Origin: Hippophae tibetana
Taxonomy: Eukaryota; Streptophyta; Magnoliopsida; Rosales; Elaeagnaceae
Direction: 5' to 3'
DNA length: 64,000 nt
NCBI GenBank assembly: GCA_037013495.1
Contig: CM072809.1
Span: 2,046,001-2,110,000 of the forward strand
Shown: piece after piece, positions 1 to 16,253 of the stretch
Layout: each line of letters starts with the position of its first letter
How positions within the stretch are numbered: position 1 is the stretch's first letter
Position numbers and translations under genes: made by a program
Notes under the pieces: model-generated
Database searches by the model: none
Told to the model about the DNA's origin: nothing
Seen by the model: only the letters and a program-made list of their open reading frames with translations

Positions 1-814
1 GCAATACCGGTCCTTGAAAAATCACAAAGTTTGAATTTTAATTAGAAGCTTAAGTCCAATTTTGATGACATGCAGTGTTGTCAATTGCTAAGAAAAAAGA
101 AGAAGTTTAATAGTATATATTAAGATGTTGTATTTGTGTTGGATTGTTTCGTGGTCTATATAATATGATTTTTTTTCTCATTATTATGAATTTAAATTTG
201 AATCTTACACATATAATTTTTATTTATTTAATAAAAAAAGTGGACATCCATATCCTTTATTTTTTTTAAATGTTATATATGTATAAATTATGAATTGAAT
301 TTAGTTATAAATGTGAGATAATAATGTAAATCTAATATAACTTACCCAAGAAGTCTAATTAAAATATAAAATATGTATTATTCTATGAGTAAACTTGCAA
401 TAAACAAATATTATTCAAAAAAGTTTAAATTAATCGATTTTAAGATAATTCATTTAGTATTTTGATTGATGTTATATGCATGAGGTGGTGGTTTTGAGAC
501 AGATTTTTACCCACTTATAATGGATAATCTCGATCACGCTTCTTGATAATTTAAAGTGCTGTATCTTTTACGAAGTCGATAATTTAAGTAGTAAAACTAA
601 GTTATCATCTCTTCTATATAGATATTTTTTTATTTAAAAAAAAGAAAGAAAAAGAAAAAAAGTTCAAATTAACTTGCAGTTTACCACTTTTACCACCAAT
701 ATAATGAAGTAATTGTAATAACTCAACTATATCTAGTGATTCGTTATCAATATTAGCTTTATACCCAGAAGCCTAACAGTTTGTAAATCACTAGAAAGTA
801 CAAAACACGATCAG
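1..814. other. AT-rich intergenic DNA, no gene seen
   Basis: No reading frame here has coding character and no splice-joined exons could be assembled. The stretch is AT-rich with short A and T runs. It may belong to flanking repeats cut off by the window edge. Confidence 0.6.
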
Positions 815-1215
815 TCGGGTTGGGTAAAAAAACCACGAATTCGATTATCCGAATCGACGGTTTGGTTTTTAATCGATAAAATTTGCGAATGGGAACGATT
901 TTTGATAAAAATCAAACATAAAACAACGGGTATGATTCGGTTACGAATATATTAAAAATCGTAATCGTTTCTACCAGAAATTAATTATATTAAATTAATT
1001 ATTTTATATATTTAATAAATTAAATTATATATTAAATTATAAATTGAAAATTAATTATATATATTTAATAAATTAAATTATATATTTTTTTCGATATTTT
1101 TTTGGTTTTTTTTAATAACTGTCACAAACCGTTATCCGCAAGTAAAAACCATCCTCAAATCGTAACGATTTTCAAACAGTTTCGAATATAGGTTTTTTAA
1201 TTCGGTTAGTTATCA
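815..1215. repeat. Candidate degenerate non-autonomous repeat
   Basis: This patch stands out from its AT-rich flanks because short motifs such as tcggttacgaat, aatcgtaatcg and aattcggttag recur, some in opposite orientations. Motif-dense, partly self-complementary segments of this kind are common among non-autonomous DNA transposons in plants. No clean terminal inverted repeat or target duplication could be fixed by eye, so family and borders are uncertain. Confidence 0.3.
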
Positions 1216-1396
1216 TAACGTAATTATTGCAAGTAACATACCTTGCACGGGCCAGTTTCTTTACTTTTCAAATCTTCATGTTAACTGCTCTCTCCGTATC
1301 TCATTCTACATAGTAATGTATCTATCTCTCTTTGTTTGTGGTCCAATTCTACATTTATTCTTGTAAAGGCAAACATATATTACAAACTTCTCCCCA

Positions 1397-1830
1397 TGTT
1401 AGGTTGGTCCAAACACACTATATATATAACAAATATAACATAGTTATTATAACCTAAAAATATTGTCACAATCGGATGTCGCTATTCTTTTTTTTATATA
1501 GAATCAAGATCAAAAAACACCATGAACATCATGGCTTAAGAATCAAAATTATGTTTCTACCGATTCGAGTTGATTTCAAGTTCCCATCACCATAGTTTAT
1601 AGGATATAATTTATATCATACTTCTTTACACTTATAAATTCCTAACAATCCTTCCTTTCTTTCCAAGGCATCTTTTGAAGTAGAATAAGGTTGTGAATTT
1701 TTACATGGTATCAAAACTTGGTTCTTTGACGATGTTCTGGCATCACCAGAAACTCATTCCTCATCGTCATCCAAGGCACTATCTTAAATCTCATTTTTAT
1801 TGATGTGAAAATAAGAGTGTTAAAGAACCT
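1397..1830 (+). mobile_element. Possible copia LTR and leader remnant
   Basis: The string tggtatcaaaacttgg at about 1704 resembles the initiator-methionine tRNA primer site that follows the 5' LTR of plant copia elements. It lies directly after a segment ending in ttttaca and beginning near 1397 with tgttagg. A second tgtta...cacatcg stretch begins near 1818, as many LTRs do. No coding part is recognised. If real, this is an old, heavily decayed fossil. Confidence 0.22.
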
Positions 1831-3049
1831 TAAATCACACATCGATCAGGAGCTATAATTTAAACAATTTAAAGTAACAATATTGTCTTGTCACCATGTA
1901 AATTGATATTGTCCTACAAATATTTCATTAATGACAAATTCATCCAATAATAATGATATTAAAATATAATTAATACTAAAAAATATATTTTTATTGTAGT
2001 AATAACAAAAGTTATGATATACACATAATTTACCATCCCTTTTGTTAGGTAGAAACCTAATTTGCACTGTTTGCACAATTGGGATTTGGGGGAGGGGGGA
2101 TGTGTTTTCCTAGTTGTTTTCATGAATGCCCTTGATTTAATTTTCATTCAATGTTGCGCGAACTAAGCAAACCCCCATCATTTGCTGATAGTTACATTTA
2201 TTGACTATTCAATGAATGGTTAGTTGTCATTTAGCTTCATTGGAAACATTTTCATATTTATAGATTATAGACTAGAGTAATATATGCATGTTACATATAT
2301 ATAGATTAATATTTTAATTTAATTAAATGTTTATTTGGTGGAATTTTATGCGGAACCTAGATTTAAAAATATTGCAGCAAAAGGATGATGAATGAATCTA
2401 TGGCATCATGTATTGGTGGAAGGTCATTTAATCAGTGAGTCCTACCTATGAGATCTTTAGGTCAAAGATTGACCATTGAATGGCAAGCTATTTTTGTTAC
2501 AATAATATAGTGACATTTCAATAATTCAAAATCTTTGCTAATTTAGACCTGGAATATATATGATATCTTTGTCTCTATATATCATCACTAGAATAAACTT
2601 CAAATAACTACAATAATCTGACTCAAATCAAATTCCAAAATATACAATCAAATTTAAGTAATTTTATATGATTATAGGAATCAATGTTGAAGAATTCTTA
2701 GGTGGAGAAATCATCGGTTTCTGTTAAATTAACAAACACGAACTAACTTAATATAATGATTCGGATTTAATTGGAGGAAGGGAGTAAAATTAAAATATAA
2801 ATGATTCATTTAGTACAATAATCACGGATGTATAACCTAGCTAGCTCTAATTATTCTTTCTCTTATATTTTAGTTGATCCTGATCACCAGATCAATTCAG
2901 GACAAACCCAATTAATCCAAAATAACATGAGTATTGTACGCCATATGCCTGCCTATAATAATTATTCAGGCAGTGACAAATTAGTTATATTCTTGAGATT
3001 TAATCTAATATCAAATTCTCTCGTATGATTTGCATGATATTGTTTTCTT

Positions 3050-3050
3050 G

Positions 3051-3105
<55 letters not shown>
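3050..3105. repeat. Compound (CT)n-(AT)n microsatellite
   Basis: An uninterrupted CT run of about 24 bases passes directly into an AT run of about 30 bases. Confidence 0.95.
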
Positions 3106-3108
<3 letters not shown>

Positions 3109-5363
3109 AATGCGCATGAGATTTCTAAGTAATCTATTATTTTCTCAATATATAAAAGTTATATTTGTTCGGACGTGTGAGACTTCTGATCATCAAGTTA
3201 TTTATTGGTTGATCATACACAAATGTATAAAAAAGGTGGAAGGAATTAAAGTGGAGATAAAATTGTTAAATTTATTAAACAATTATACAAATATATATAA
3301 ATTCAATTATTTATGTGCTGTAATATAATTAGAATATATATATATATAATAGATGAATATTGATCCCCCTCACAAAAATTGACATGAGAAAAAAAAAACA
3401 TTTTAAATAACAGTTGCACGCTAAAAATTCATTTTTGGAGTGACGATATTTTGGTATACTAACAGTTTTATTCCACATAAATTTGAAATATAATTATGTA
3501 TAGGAGTTAAATATAAATTAAAAACAATATTTAGGAGTGACCATATCTTGCTTTATTTCCTTTTAAAATCTCAGGCAGACATCTTGCTGTATTCTGGAAT
3601 GCTATGGTCACCTATTTTGCACTTATATTTTTTGTACACACATATCTTATTTTATGTTATTTACCAATATTATCTAACAAAATAAATTATTTCTCAAATT
3701 ATTAAAATAATTTTAATACAACAAATATGAGTATAAATTAATTTTCATTAACATTTTTATCAATCATCTTTTTTATTTCACGTCAGTTTACTATTTTTCT
3801 ATGGTTTATTTGGTACCCACTCTTTTTTTTAGCTAACTCAAATATCTCAAATCTCAAATTAGAATCTAGAATTTATAGGATTTCTTTACGTTACAAATTA
3901 AATAATTTGGATATTTTCAATATTCAAGATTTTTTTGCCTCCTCCTCCTTCTTATGGGAGGAAATCACTTAGATGTTCTATTAAAGTCAATTTTGATAAA
4001 ATTATTTATAATCATAATATTATTTTTTAATGTTGTTATTAAATATTATAATAATCATATTATGGGTTATTGGACCAAATTATTTCAAAAAAATTATGTT
4101 GAAGAAGGTAAAATATTTGCATTATTTTTTTCTATTCATTTATAATTTAATTTTAAAACGATATATACGAAAAATGATGATCGTAATGTTATAAAGGCCT
4201 TAAAGCATTAAGATTTTATTATGGATAGAGCTCAAAATATCATTATTCAAGTTAAATTTCTTTTAACTTATTATAAATAATTTATGTTCAATGTATGTTC
4301 AAAAGTTTAAATAAAACTATTCATAGTGTAGTTAATTGGTATTCTTATAATCATGTTGAAAGTTTCATTTATAATTCTGTTTTACTCCAACAATTTTTTT
4401 ATTATTTATTTTTTACTCTAACAATTTTTTACTATTGTTTGTGATGAATTTTAATATTAATATAAATTTCATTTCTTGTGCGAAAAAAAAAATACCCAAT
4501 GCGATAACTTGTATAGTTTGCATGTGGAGAGTAATTACTAGCAATTTGACTATTGCGTATATTTAATAAATAACAATTTTATTCACTCATTTAGTTGAGT
4601 TTGAAATATAGTCCTCGTACATACAGGTCATTTGTTCTTGTTTATTTATTTATTTATTCAAAGCAGTAAATTTCAATAGAAGGCAGTAATTTTATCAATA
4701 CATCACGAGAAAGTAAGAAATGATTTTCCCAGAAAATATATAAATGTTAAAACTAGATCTCAAAGATCCTTGTGATCGTTATCTAAATTTGACCCACCAC
4801 CGAAGAAAAAGAGACCTATTATCTCTTCAGCAAAAAAAAAAAAAAAAAAAAACAAATAACTAAGAAGATGATATCCTGTATTTCTTGACCATGCTAAGGT
4901 AGCATCAAAAATTTGTTTAATCAAATTGGTACCTTAATTTTTTAATTTAATGCTAAATTCATTAAATTAATTTTGAAATTAGTTTGGTCAAATTTCAAAG
5001 TCTGTTTTTTACGAGGAAATAACCTTAATATAGTTGTGTAGTGTGATTATATGGTTACGTAAATGATTTTAGTAATATTTATTATAAAATAGTTTATAAA
5101 TTTTTGTAAAACTTATTCTTATATAGTAATTTAAGTGTGATAATTTGTGCAAACGGGTTCAAAAATATCATATTTTAGTTTAAATTGATTTAATTATAAC
5201 TTAAATTTAATTTAATTTAAAACATTAAATTAGAGTTCGAATAGAACCAAACCTTAACGAACAAAATTAAACTGATTAAATTGTTAATTGTATTTTTTTT
5301 AATTAATCAATCTTTTTATATATTAAAATAACTATTTAATATCCTTAAAACACAATCAATATG

Positions 5364-5401
<38 letters not shown>
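5364..5401. repeat. (AT)n microsatellite
   Basis: A pure alternating TA run of about 38 bases lies in AT-rich intergenic DNA. Confidence 0.95.
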
Positions 5402-5404
<3 letters not shown>

Positions 5405-6239
5405 AAACATTCAAACTCTTACATAATTAAATATAAAAAATCCATAATAATAAAAATGTCATTTAATTTAACTTATTATCTTATAAGTTAATATCTTATA
5501 AGATTTTAACTAGATCTAGTAAAAAATAACTTGATAGTGATTTGCATAAAAAGGACTAATATTTTTTTTACATAACAAAAATCAATAATTAACATAATAT
5601 ATTAATATATTTTTAAAAATTAAATTAAATTGAAATAAATTTAATTATTTAAAATAATATTTAGTATAATAACGTGTGAGAGTAAGTTTGAATAATTTAA
5701 TAATCAATTAATTAACGAGAAAAATTGTTTTAATTGAATATATATGATTTTTTGAATTTTTAACTTCAATTTTATTCGATTTGATTTTAGGTTGATGGGT
5801 TGATCCAATTCAACTTAAGCCTACTTTTATTTTTTTAGGTTATTTAAATTTAATTTAATTTAAGTTTGATTGTTCCATTAATGACATAATTGGCCACTCG
5901 TACTAAGTTTTAGAAAAAAATTAAATAACCAAATCGGTCATATCTCCCAAAAAGTAATAATAACAAATGGGATAATTGCAAATTGACCAAACTATCAACG
6001 TATTTGGACCACTAAATAAAAATCCAAAAAAAAGTAACTCTTTGTACAATATTAAGATTGCTTTGCCTTAAATTTATTTTTTTCAAACATCATGATTATT
6101 TAAATCAATCATGAATTATTAATTGTTTTTTTTTTGGTAAATAAAAAAATTTGGTTATTAAAGGGGAAAAGAAGTTTTAAAGACTCACCTTTTAAAAGGG
6201 TGCATGTATTAAATATTCAAAAATTACATTGTAAATTAC

Positions 6240-6400
6240 TTTATTATTTATTTTATTTTTGATAATTTTAAAATATATATATTACGTTATAAAAATATAT
6301 ACACTATCAAAAATAAAGTTAAAAATGAAATTCTATTTATGAATACTAATTATGTCATATATTTAAAGTTTTATTTTAAGTTAATAATTTTAATTTGGTT
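6240..6400. repeat. Dispersed MITE-like repeat, copy A
   Basis: This stretch contains a core like ttaaaaatgaaattctattt followed by aattatgtcatat. Similar cores recur near 18080-18130, 18290-18350 and 61600-61660. The recurrence suggests one family of short non-autonomous elements, but borders could not be set by eye and the base composition makes chance similarity possible. Confidence 0.3.
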
Positions 6401-8128
6401 AAACGTTAGTTAATTATTATAATAAGTGAGATAAATTTATCCAAATAAGAAAATGTTAATGATTTTTGTAAGAAAAATAAATATTTTTATTTTGATAAAT
6501 TTATCCATAAGGTTTGAATATCTAAATAGCAATCAAATTTATATAATTAATTTAAAATAAATCTGTGTGCAGATTAATAATAATAAAAAATTATAATATA
6601 TTTATTAAAAATTAAAGATTAGAATACATCTTAAAAACATTTAAGGGAGTCCACATAATTCCTCTCGTTTATACGATGATTTTTTTATTGATATTTATCA
6701 ATGATTTTTTTTAATTTTTTTTTAATAATATAAAATGATGTATACTATTAATATTATTAGTATAAAATGATATTAATTATTTAAAGGTAAAGATTAATTA
6801 AAACTAAGTAAAGATTAAAAAAATAAAGTGCAGTGGATTCACTAAGTAAAGATTAAAAATGAAAAAAGTACATCAGTGGACTGACTCCGTTCCCTAAGTG
6901 CAACCCACAAAGTACCAGGAAGAGAAATATATAGACTTTGAGAAGCCCCACAGATAGCAAGTTCTAGAAGGCATTTCGAATCTCAACTGTAAAACCATGT
7001 AATCAAAACGCGTTAAATTTTGATAAAGCTTTTGAATAGTTGTTGTACATGTACAAAGTCGGGTTAAATCTCAATCATTTTTTTTTCTTTTTTATTTGTT
7101 CATTATAAACAATATTTGTTAAATTAATTAATAAAATATTTAATTTAATTTTAAATGAAGCTAAAATAATAATAAAGATGTTTAAAATTTTACATAATTA
7201 TATACTTATAAATTATACGTTAGTGCATTAACGATTAAGTGGTGCTGTGATGTTTATTAATTTTATTTGTTATTGTTTTAAATAATTAGTAGAAATTTTT
7301 GTTTTTAAATTTTTTTTAGAAAAAATAATAAAATATTATCTTTAAAATTTAAAATTATAAAATAATTTTTTTATATTGATTTTATTATTAAAAAAAACTT
7401 GACATATTATTTTATTCCAAACATACTTTAATTAAATAATTAAAATTAAATTACGATTATTTAAATTTATTTAATATTAAATATTATCTAATTAAATCTC
7501 GTTTAATATTATTAAAATTTTATTATTGTTGTTATAAATTATAAAAATATTATATTTTACAATTTGTAAAAAAATCATTGCATTTGTTTTAATCGTATTA
7601 ATCTAGATCAACTTATCATGAATCATCCACCAACAATCTATAATTTCTTCTTCTTATACATGTAGTTTTAGCTTTTTTACTTTATTCATATTAAAAAAAA
7701 AACTTTATACACGAGAAACTCGTCAAGTTAATTGGTTTGAAACTTAAAAGAACAAAGATTTTAAACAGTTTGAAGAAATTATAAAGGGTAGTGTGACTAA
7801 TTAAGGTAATTAAATTTGTAAAACAAAATTCAATTAATACATTTTGATCGTGATTTAAAAAAAAACCCGTACATTTTAATCATATTTTTAAAACTAATGT
7901 ATACTATATTAATAAAATTAAAAAAAATAAAATATGTCAAATATATAAATTTAAAAATCTTTTTATATATATAATATCTTAAACATTTAAAATATAGATA
8001 TAAAAATTAACTACTAAAGATTTAAAAATCAAACTATCTCAAACAACAAGGTTTACTTTTTTCAATTATAAAAGATGAATATTTTAAGTGGTATAAAAGA
8101 AGAGAGCAATACACACTGTTTTTGTGAC

Positions 8129-8135
8129 GACGTCA
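8129..8135 (+). promoter_or_regulatory. ACGT-core (bZIP-type) site upstream of CKX3
   Basis: The sequence gacgtca, an ACGT-core palindrome of the kind bound by plant bZIP factors, lies about 150 bases before the CKX3 start codon and 40 bases before its TATA-like run. Binding is inferred only. Confidence 0.3.
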
Positions 8136-8173
8136 TTCTCTGCAATTGAAAGATTTTCATGTACACATCCCAC

Positions 8174-8183
8174 TATATATATA
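8174..8183 (+). promoter_or_regulatory. Likely TATA box of CKX3
   Basis: A tatatatata run sits about 100 bases before the CKX3 start codon. It is followed by a CT-rich stretch (about 8192-8270) of the type common in plant 5' leaders. The spacing suits transcription starting near 8205-8215. Confidence 0.5.
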
Positions 8184-8284
8184 TTAATATTCTCCATCTC
8201 TCTTTTCCCATCTCTTCACCACAAAAATTACCTACTTCTAATTTCTTCTACTCTGTCTCTCTCTGAAAATTATTGATTGAATTA

Positions 8285-11612
<3,328 letters not shown>

Positions 11613-13292
11613 TTTTTTATTTTTATTTTTTTATTTTTGGTTTAGGAGATATATATACAGTTAATCAACAATTTTTTTTTTCTTTATGACGTACGTTTCC
11701 TTTCGCGAAAACAATGTTATATATAGACTATAGAAAAGTATATAAATATAGTTTTTAGGCTAGCTTATATATATATATATATAGCTTCATGGAATCATTT
11801 ACATGCCCCTTTTCTACAAAGAAATTAAGTAGATGATTTCTTGTATTTTTCGATTATATATGCAATTCTGCAAGTCGATATATACTATTCAAAGTAGAGT
11901 ACCATATATATATACTGAAAAGTAATTAAAAAAACAAAAATGACCTAAAAAATTTACAGTTATTTTTAAGTTAATTGTTTAATTATTTTGGACTGTCATG
12001 TGAAAATAGATCGAGGATTAATACTTGATGAAAACTTAGTTTTTTTCTTTCTTTTATTTTTTCAATAGTATTTTTATTACAATTTTAGGCTACAAATTTT
12101 CTCATAGCATTGCATTTGAGTAATCAAATTAACATGTGCCTGTTCTTAATGGAAATAGATTCAAATACATACTTACAATTCACACACACATAGAATCATA
12201 GTATTCGAACTCATGCTCTCTAAGTACCTAGAAAAAACTTATATGATTGTACTAGAAATAGTTGCTGTCTTTTGAAATCATTTTAGATATACACAATTGG
12301 AGCAAATAAGTAAAATTCTAATTAAAAGGAAGGTTGGTATTTGAATTAGTAAAATCAAATCTATTACATAACAATAATTTTAAATCATGAATCATATTTT
12401 AAAATATTTTTTTTATTTAATAAAAACAATTAAATATTTTATTTTTTAAAAGTCAATTGGCTAAAAAAGTTTACAAGGAGATTCTCATGTATTTTTTTAA
12501 TTAAATAAAATATTATGTTAATAACATTATGGGAGATTAAATTCACTATAATATAATATTAAACATATAAAATCGAATAAAATTTAAGTTAAATAACGTT
12601 AAATAAAATAACATTTAATATAAAAAAAATTTAAATTTATGATTTTATTTACAATAAAAATATATAAATTACAAAATATTTTTTATCTTCCTCGATAAAG
12701 TACAATCTAGAGTAATGGTTACCCTTCATCCTTAATATATTGTAAAATTAAAATGCAAAATGTTATGTACGGAGGAATTAGTACTTTAATAATTACATTA
12801 AAAGCGTAGAAACATGAAACTTTTTGTGTTGACCGGTATGTTGTGTATTTTACAAGTACAAATCAAATTTCACTCTTTTGCTGCAAACAATAAAATGCTG
12901 CTTTTCTTCTTAATATATATATTATCACGTAGTCACAAAATATGATAATTAAAAACTAGGATCAAGAACCAAAATGCAAAAGTTGATTAAGATTATTGGG
13001 GATGAGAAAGCCAAAAGTAGTTAATTTATAAAATAAAAAAGGGATTTTTTTCTTCTTCTTCTTCTCGTTAGAAAAAAAGGAATGTTTACAACTCAAAATG
13101 CAGTTGACAGACATGAAGCCTACAAATATATATAGTACGTAGAATCCAACATCTTAATGAATAAAATGATTTGTTACTCAAAATTAATTAAATATAAGAT
13201 TAATGTAATTATTATTTTTTGAGTAAAATAAATACTCAATAATTAATATAAAAAAATAATATAATTTGTGAAAATATAATAAAAAAATAACA
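11613..13292. other. CKX3 3' flank and intergenic DNA
   Basis: This covers the 3' untranslated region of CKX3 and AT-rich DNA with a short AT run near 11767-11782. The patch around 12195-12225 holds the string attcgaactcatgctct, which loosely resembles a polymerase III B box on the minus strand, but no tRNA or SINE could be built around it. No gene is seen. Confidence 0.5.
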
Positions 13293-13297
13293 AATAA

Positions 13298-13544
13298 TGA
13301 AGAAATCAATGTTTGAAGAAATAATCAGAAGAAGAAATAAGCGTTTCATTCATATATTTTCTTGATTTGTATCGGATATTTACATTGTTTATATAGACAA
13401 ATACTAATTACTATTTCACCAACCACCATAATTGAATTGTATGATTTACAGCTTGATTGGTAGGCGCCGTGTATATTGGAAAAAATGTTTGGCGCCGGTG
13501 CAGTGATTGTTGAATTGTGTTTGCAGTGTTTGTTGAATTCAACA
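13298..13544 (-). repeat. 3' LTR of the first copia element
   Basis: This direct repeat matches 16003-16248 almost throughout. On the minus strand it begins with tgttgaattcaac and ends in TTCTTCA. It lies immediately after the polypurine tract. Confidence 0.95.
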
Positions 13545-13556
13545 CTCCCCCTCAAG
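13545..13556 (-). other. Polypurine tract of the first copia element
   Basis: On the minus strand the sequence CTTGAGGGGGAG directly precedes the 3' LTR, the expected position for the plus-strand primer of an LTR retrotransposon. Confidence 0.85.
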
Positions 13557-15861
13557 TTGGTGCATAGATGTCTTTCATGCCCAACTTGACTGAAACTTCT
13601 GTGAATACTCGATATGAGACTGTTTTAGTGAGGATGTCAGCCAATTGATCTTCTGACTTAATTTTTGGAAATTCCAATGAATTTTCTTCTAACTTTTCTT
13701 TAATAAAAAATCTGTCAACTTCAACATGTTTTGTACGATCGTGTTGAACTGGATTATGCGCAATATCACATGCTGCTTTATTGTCACAAAATAACTTAAT
13801 TGATTCTTTCGCAGGATATGTCAAATCTTTTAAGAGAGATTGTAACCACAAGGCCTCACAAAGCCCAAGTGTCATTCCTCTGTATTCAGCCTCTGCGCTT
13901 GAGCGGGCCACAACATGTTGTTTATTACTTCTCCATGTTACAAGATTTCCCCCTACAAAAGTGAAGTAGCCTGATGTAGATCGTCTATCATTTATTGATC
14001 CAGCCTAATCAGCATCAGTATATACTTCAATTCTAGAAAACTCTGAGTTCTTAGTGAACAATACTCCTTTTCCAGGAGCAGACTTTAAATATCTCAAAAT
14101 ACGAATAACTGCATTCATATGTTGTTCTCCAGAATTATGCATAAATTGACTGACAATACTTAAAGCATAGACAAGGTCTGGTCTTGTGTGTGCCAAATAC
14201 ATCAACCTTCCAACAAACCTTTGGTATCTTTCTTTATTTGTTGGAACTTGATCAACCTTGATACATAACTTTAATCCTTCCTCTACTGGTGTATTAGCTG
14301 GTTGACATGCCGACATACCGGTTTCTTTTAATAAATCTAAGGCATACTTTCTTTGAGATAAGAAGATTCCTTCTGTTGATCGAGAAACCTCAATCCCAAG
14401 AAAATATTTTAAGGAACCAAGGTCTTTCATTTCAAATTCTTTGGACAAATAAGTTTGTAGCGCTTTCCTTTCTTCAAGATCATTTCCTGTTACTATCATA
14501 TCATCAACATATACAATAAGTGCAGTGATCTTACCATACCCTTTTTTTAGAAATAAAGTATGGTCTGAATTGCTTTGTTTGTAGCCAAATGCCTTCATTG
14601 ACCTTGTGAACCTGCCAAACCATGCTCTTGGGGATTGTTTCAATCCATACAGTGATTTTTTTAATTTGCACACCTTTTCTCCATGGATTGTGGATTTCTT
14701 GATTCCTGGTGGTAAATCCATGTAGACTTCTTCAATTAAATCTCCATGTAGAAAGGCATTTTTTACATCAAACTGATATAATGGCCAATCTAAATTTGCA
14801 GCTAGAGATACCAAGACCCGAACAGTGTTAATTTTGGCTACAGGTGTAAATGTTTCTGTATAGTCGATCCCATATGTTTGAGTGTATCCTTTTGCCACCA
14901 ATCTTGCTTTATATCGTTCAATCGTACCATCTGCTTGATATTTTACTGAAAAAATCCATCGACATCCAACAATTTTCTTTGTTGGTGGACGATCGACAAG
15001 CTCCCAAGTTCTATTTATTTCTAAAGATCTTAGTTCTTCATTCATAGCATCTTTCCATTTTTGGTCAGCTAAAGCTTCCTGCACACTGTTAGGAATAGAT
15101 ACAGCAGATAATTGATTCACAAATGATACGTTTGATTTTGACAAACGATGTTTAGACATATAGTTACTCATGGGATATTTGACTTTACTAGAAATCTCAG
15201 GTTCATACATGGCTTTAGGAATACCTCTGTTAGGACGTGATGGAAGTATTTTTCTGGTTGGTTCAATAGTTGGAACATCCTCTGCAAACGATTGGTTAGG
15301 TAAATCAGCAGCTTGTGGAGAAGGAATCTCGTACTCATTTAGTGGTAGTAAGGAACTTCCTTGATGATCTTGAAGTTGATGAGGACTTGATTCCATTTCC
15401 CTTGAGTCTTTTCTATATTGAGAGTTATTACCATCTGAATTCAAGTTATTTGTATTTTCCTCACATATAATTTGTCTTTCTTCATAAGGAAGCAATTTAT
15501 ATGTAAGGGTCTAAATTTCAGCATGGTTGTACTCCCCCTGAAAGTCAGGTGTAGAGGAGAAATACATTGTATCTTCATGAAAAATAACATCCATAGTAGT
15601 AATCATTTGTTTTGTAGGAGGATGATAACACCGATACCCTTTTTGTTGTATGGCATATCCCATAAAAACACAACGTATTGCTCGTGGATCCAACTTGCTA
15701 CGTTGTTGTTTATGTAGGTGTACAAATGCCACACAACCAAAGACACGAGGAGGTAAATTGGGAACATTTGGTGCAACAATTGCTTCAGTGATGGCTTGTA
15801 GTGGTGTTTGGAAGTTAATGGGAAGGGTTGCCATAGACTTATAAGTGCAACAGAAACCCAA
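13552..15861 (-). mobile_element. Pol region of the first copia element
   Basis: Parts in order on the minus strand are the C-terminal portion of integrase (about 15861-15511), a linker plus copia reverse transcriptase (15495-14005, with VVGCRWIF, ARLVAKGY, QFDVKNAFLHG and YVDDMIVTG), and RNase H (about 13911-13552, with ARSSAEAEYRG and the ENxAACDIA-type region). It is a fossil and is not counted as a host gene. Confidence 0.9.
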
Positions 15862-15986
15862 TGATCAATCGATGTGGGACTTCAATACTCCCCCTCACGT
15901 CGATTTCCGACCGGGGATATGGAGCGCCTCCCCTCACACCGGCATAGGATCCATCCCCTACAACCGGCCGGGTACCGACTGAGACA

Positions 15987-16002
15987 CCTGGCTCTGATAC
16001 CA
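15987..16002 (-). other. Primer binding site of the first copia element
   Basis: On the minus strand TGGTATCAGAGCCAGG directly follows the 5' LTR and matches the usual complement of the plant initiator-methionine tRNA 3' end. Confidence 0.9.
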
Positions 16003-16248
16003 TGAAGAAATCAATGTTTGAAGAAATAATCAGAAGAAGAAATAAGCGTTTCATTCATATATTTTCTTGATTTGTATCGGATATTTACATTGTTTATATA
16101 GACAAATACTAATTACTATTTCACCAACCACCATAATTGAATTGTATGATTTACAGCTTGATTGGTAGGCGCCGTGTATATTGCAAAAAATGTTTGGCGT
16201 CGATACAGTGATTGTTGAATTGTGTTTGCAGTGTTTGTTGAATTAACA
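16003..16248 (-). repeat. 5' LTR of the first copia element
   Basis: This is the partner of the repeat at 13298-13544, differing at only a handful of positions. It is bordered on the left by the primer binding site and on the right by the aataa target duplication. Confidence 0.94.
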
Positions 16249-16253
16249 AATAA

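Larger units (their letters stand above)
1831..8100. other. Long AT-rich intergenic region upstream of CKX3
   Basis: Apart from the microsatellites and repeat candidates listed separately, nothing recognisable is seen. Open frames here are short, of low complexity and lack plausible splice partners. The region includes several A or T homopolymers, such as the run of about 20 A at 4832-4851. Confidence 0.6.
13298..16248 (-). mobile_element. Young, shortened Ty1/copia LTR retrotransposon
   Basis: The two LTRs of about 247 bases are roughly 98% alike, and the element is flanked by a 5-base target duplication, aataa (13293-13297 and 16249-16253). On the minus strand the order is 5' LTR, tRNA-Met primer site, the tail of integrase, reverse transcriptase with YVDDMIVTG, RNase H, polypurine tract and 3' LTR. 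This order (integrase before reverse transcriptase) and the primer site identify copia. Gag and protease are not recognised, and at about 2.95 kb the element is well below the usual 4.5-5.5 kb. It is broken, with perhaps two or three further breaks in the remaining pol part. Near-identical LTRs imply recent insertion. Confidence 0.93.

Noticed and set aside
3050-3105. Repeat arrays as possible CRISPR
   Set aside because: They are simple dinucleotide microsatellites without spacers, in a eukaryotic genome.
8273-8284. Open frame of the first CKX exon extending four codons upstream
   Set aside because: The extension begins at TTG, not ATG. The ATG at 8285 directly precedes the hydrophobic signal-like segment and is the plausible start.
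12195-12225. Possible SINE or tRNA B box
   Set aside because: Only one B-box-like string was found. No A box at suitable spacing, cloverleaf or target duplication could be seen.
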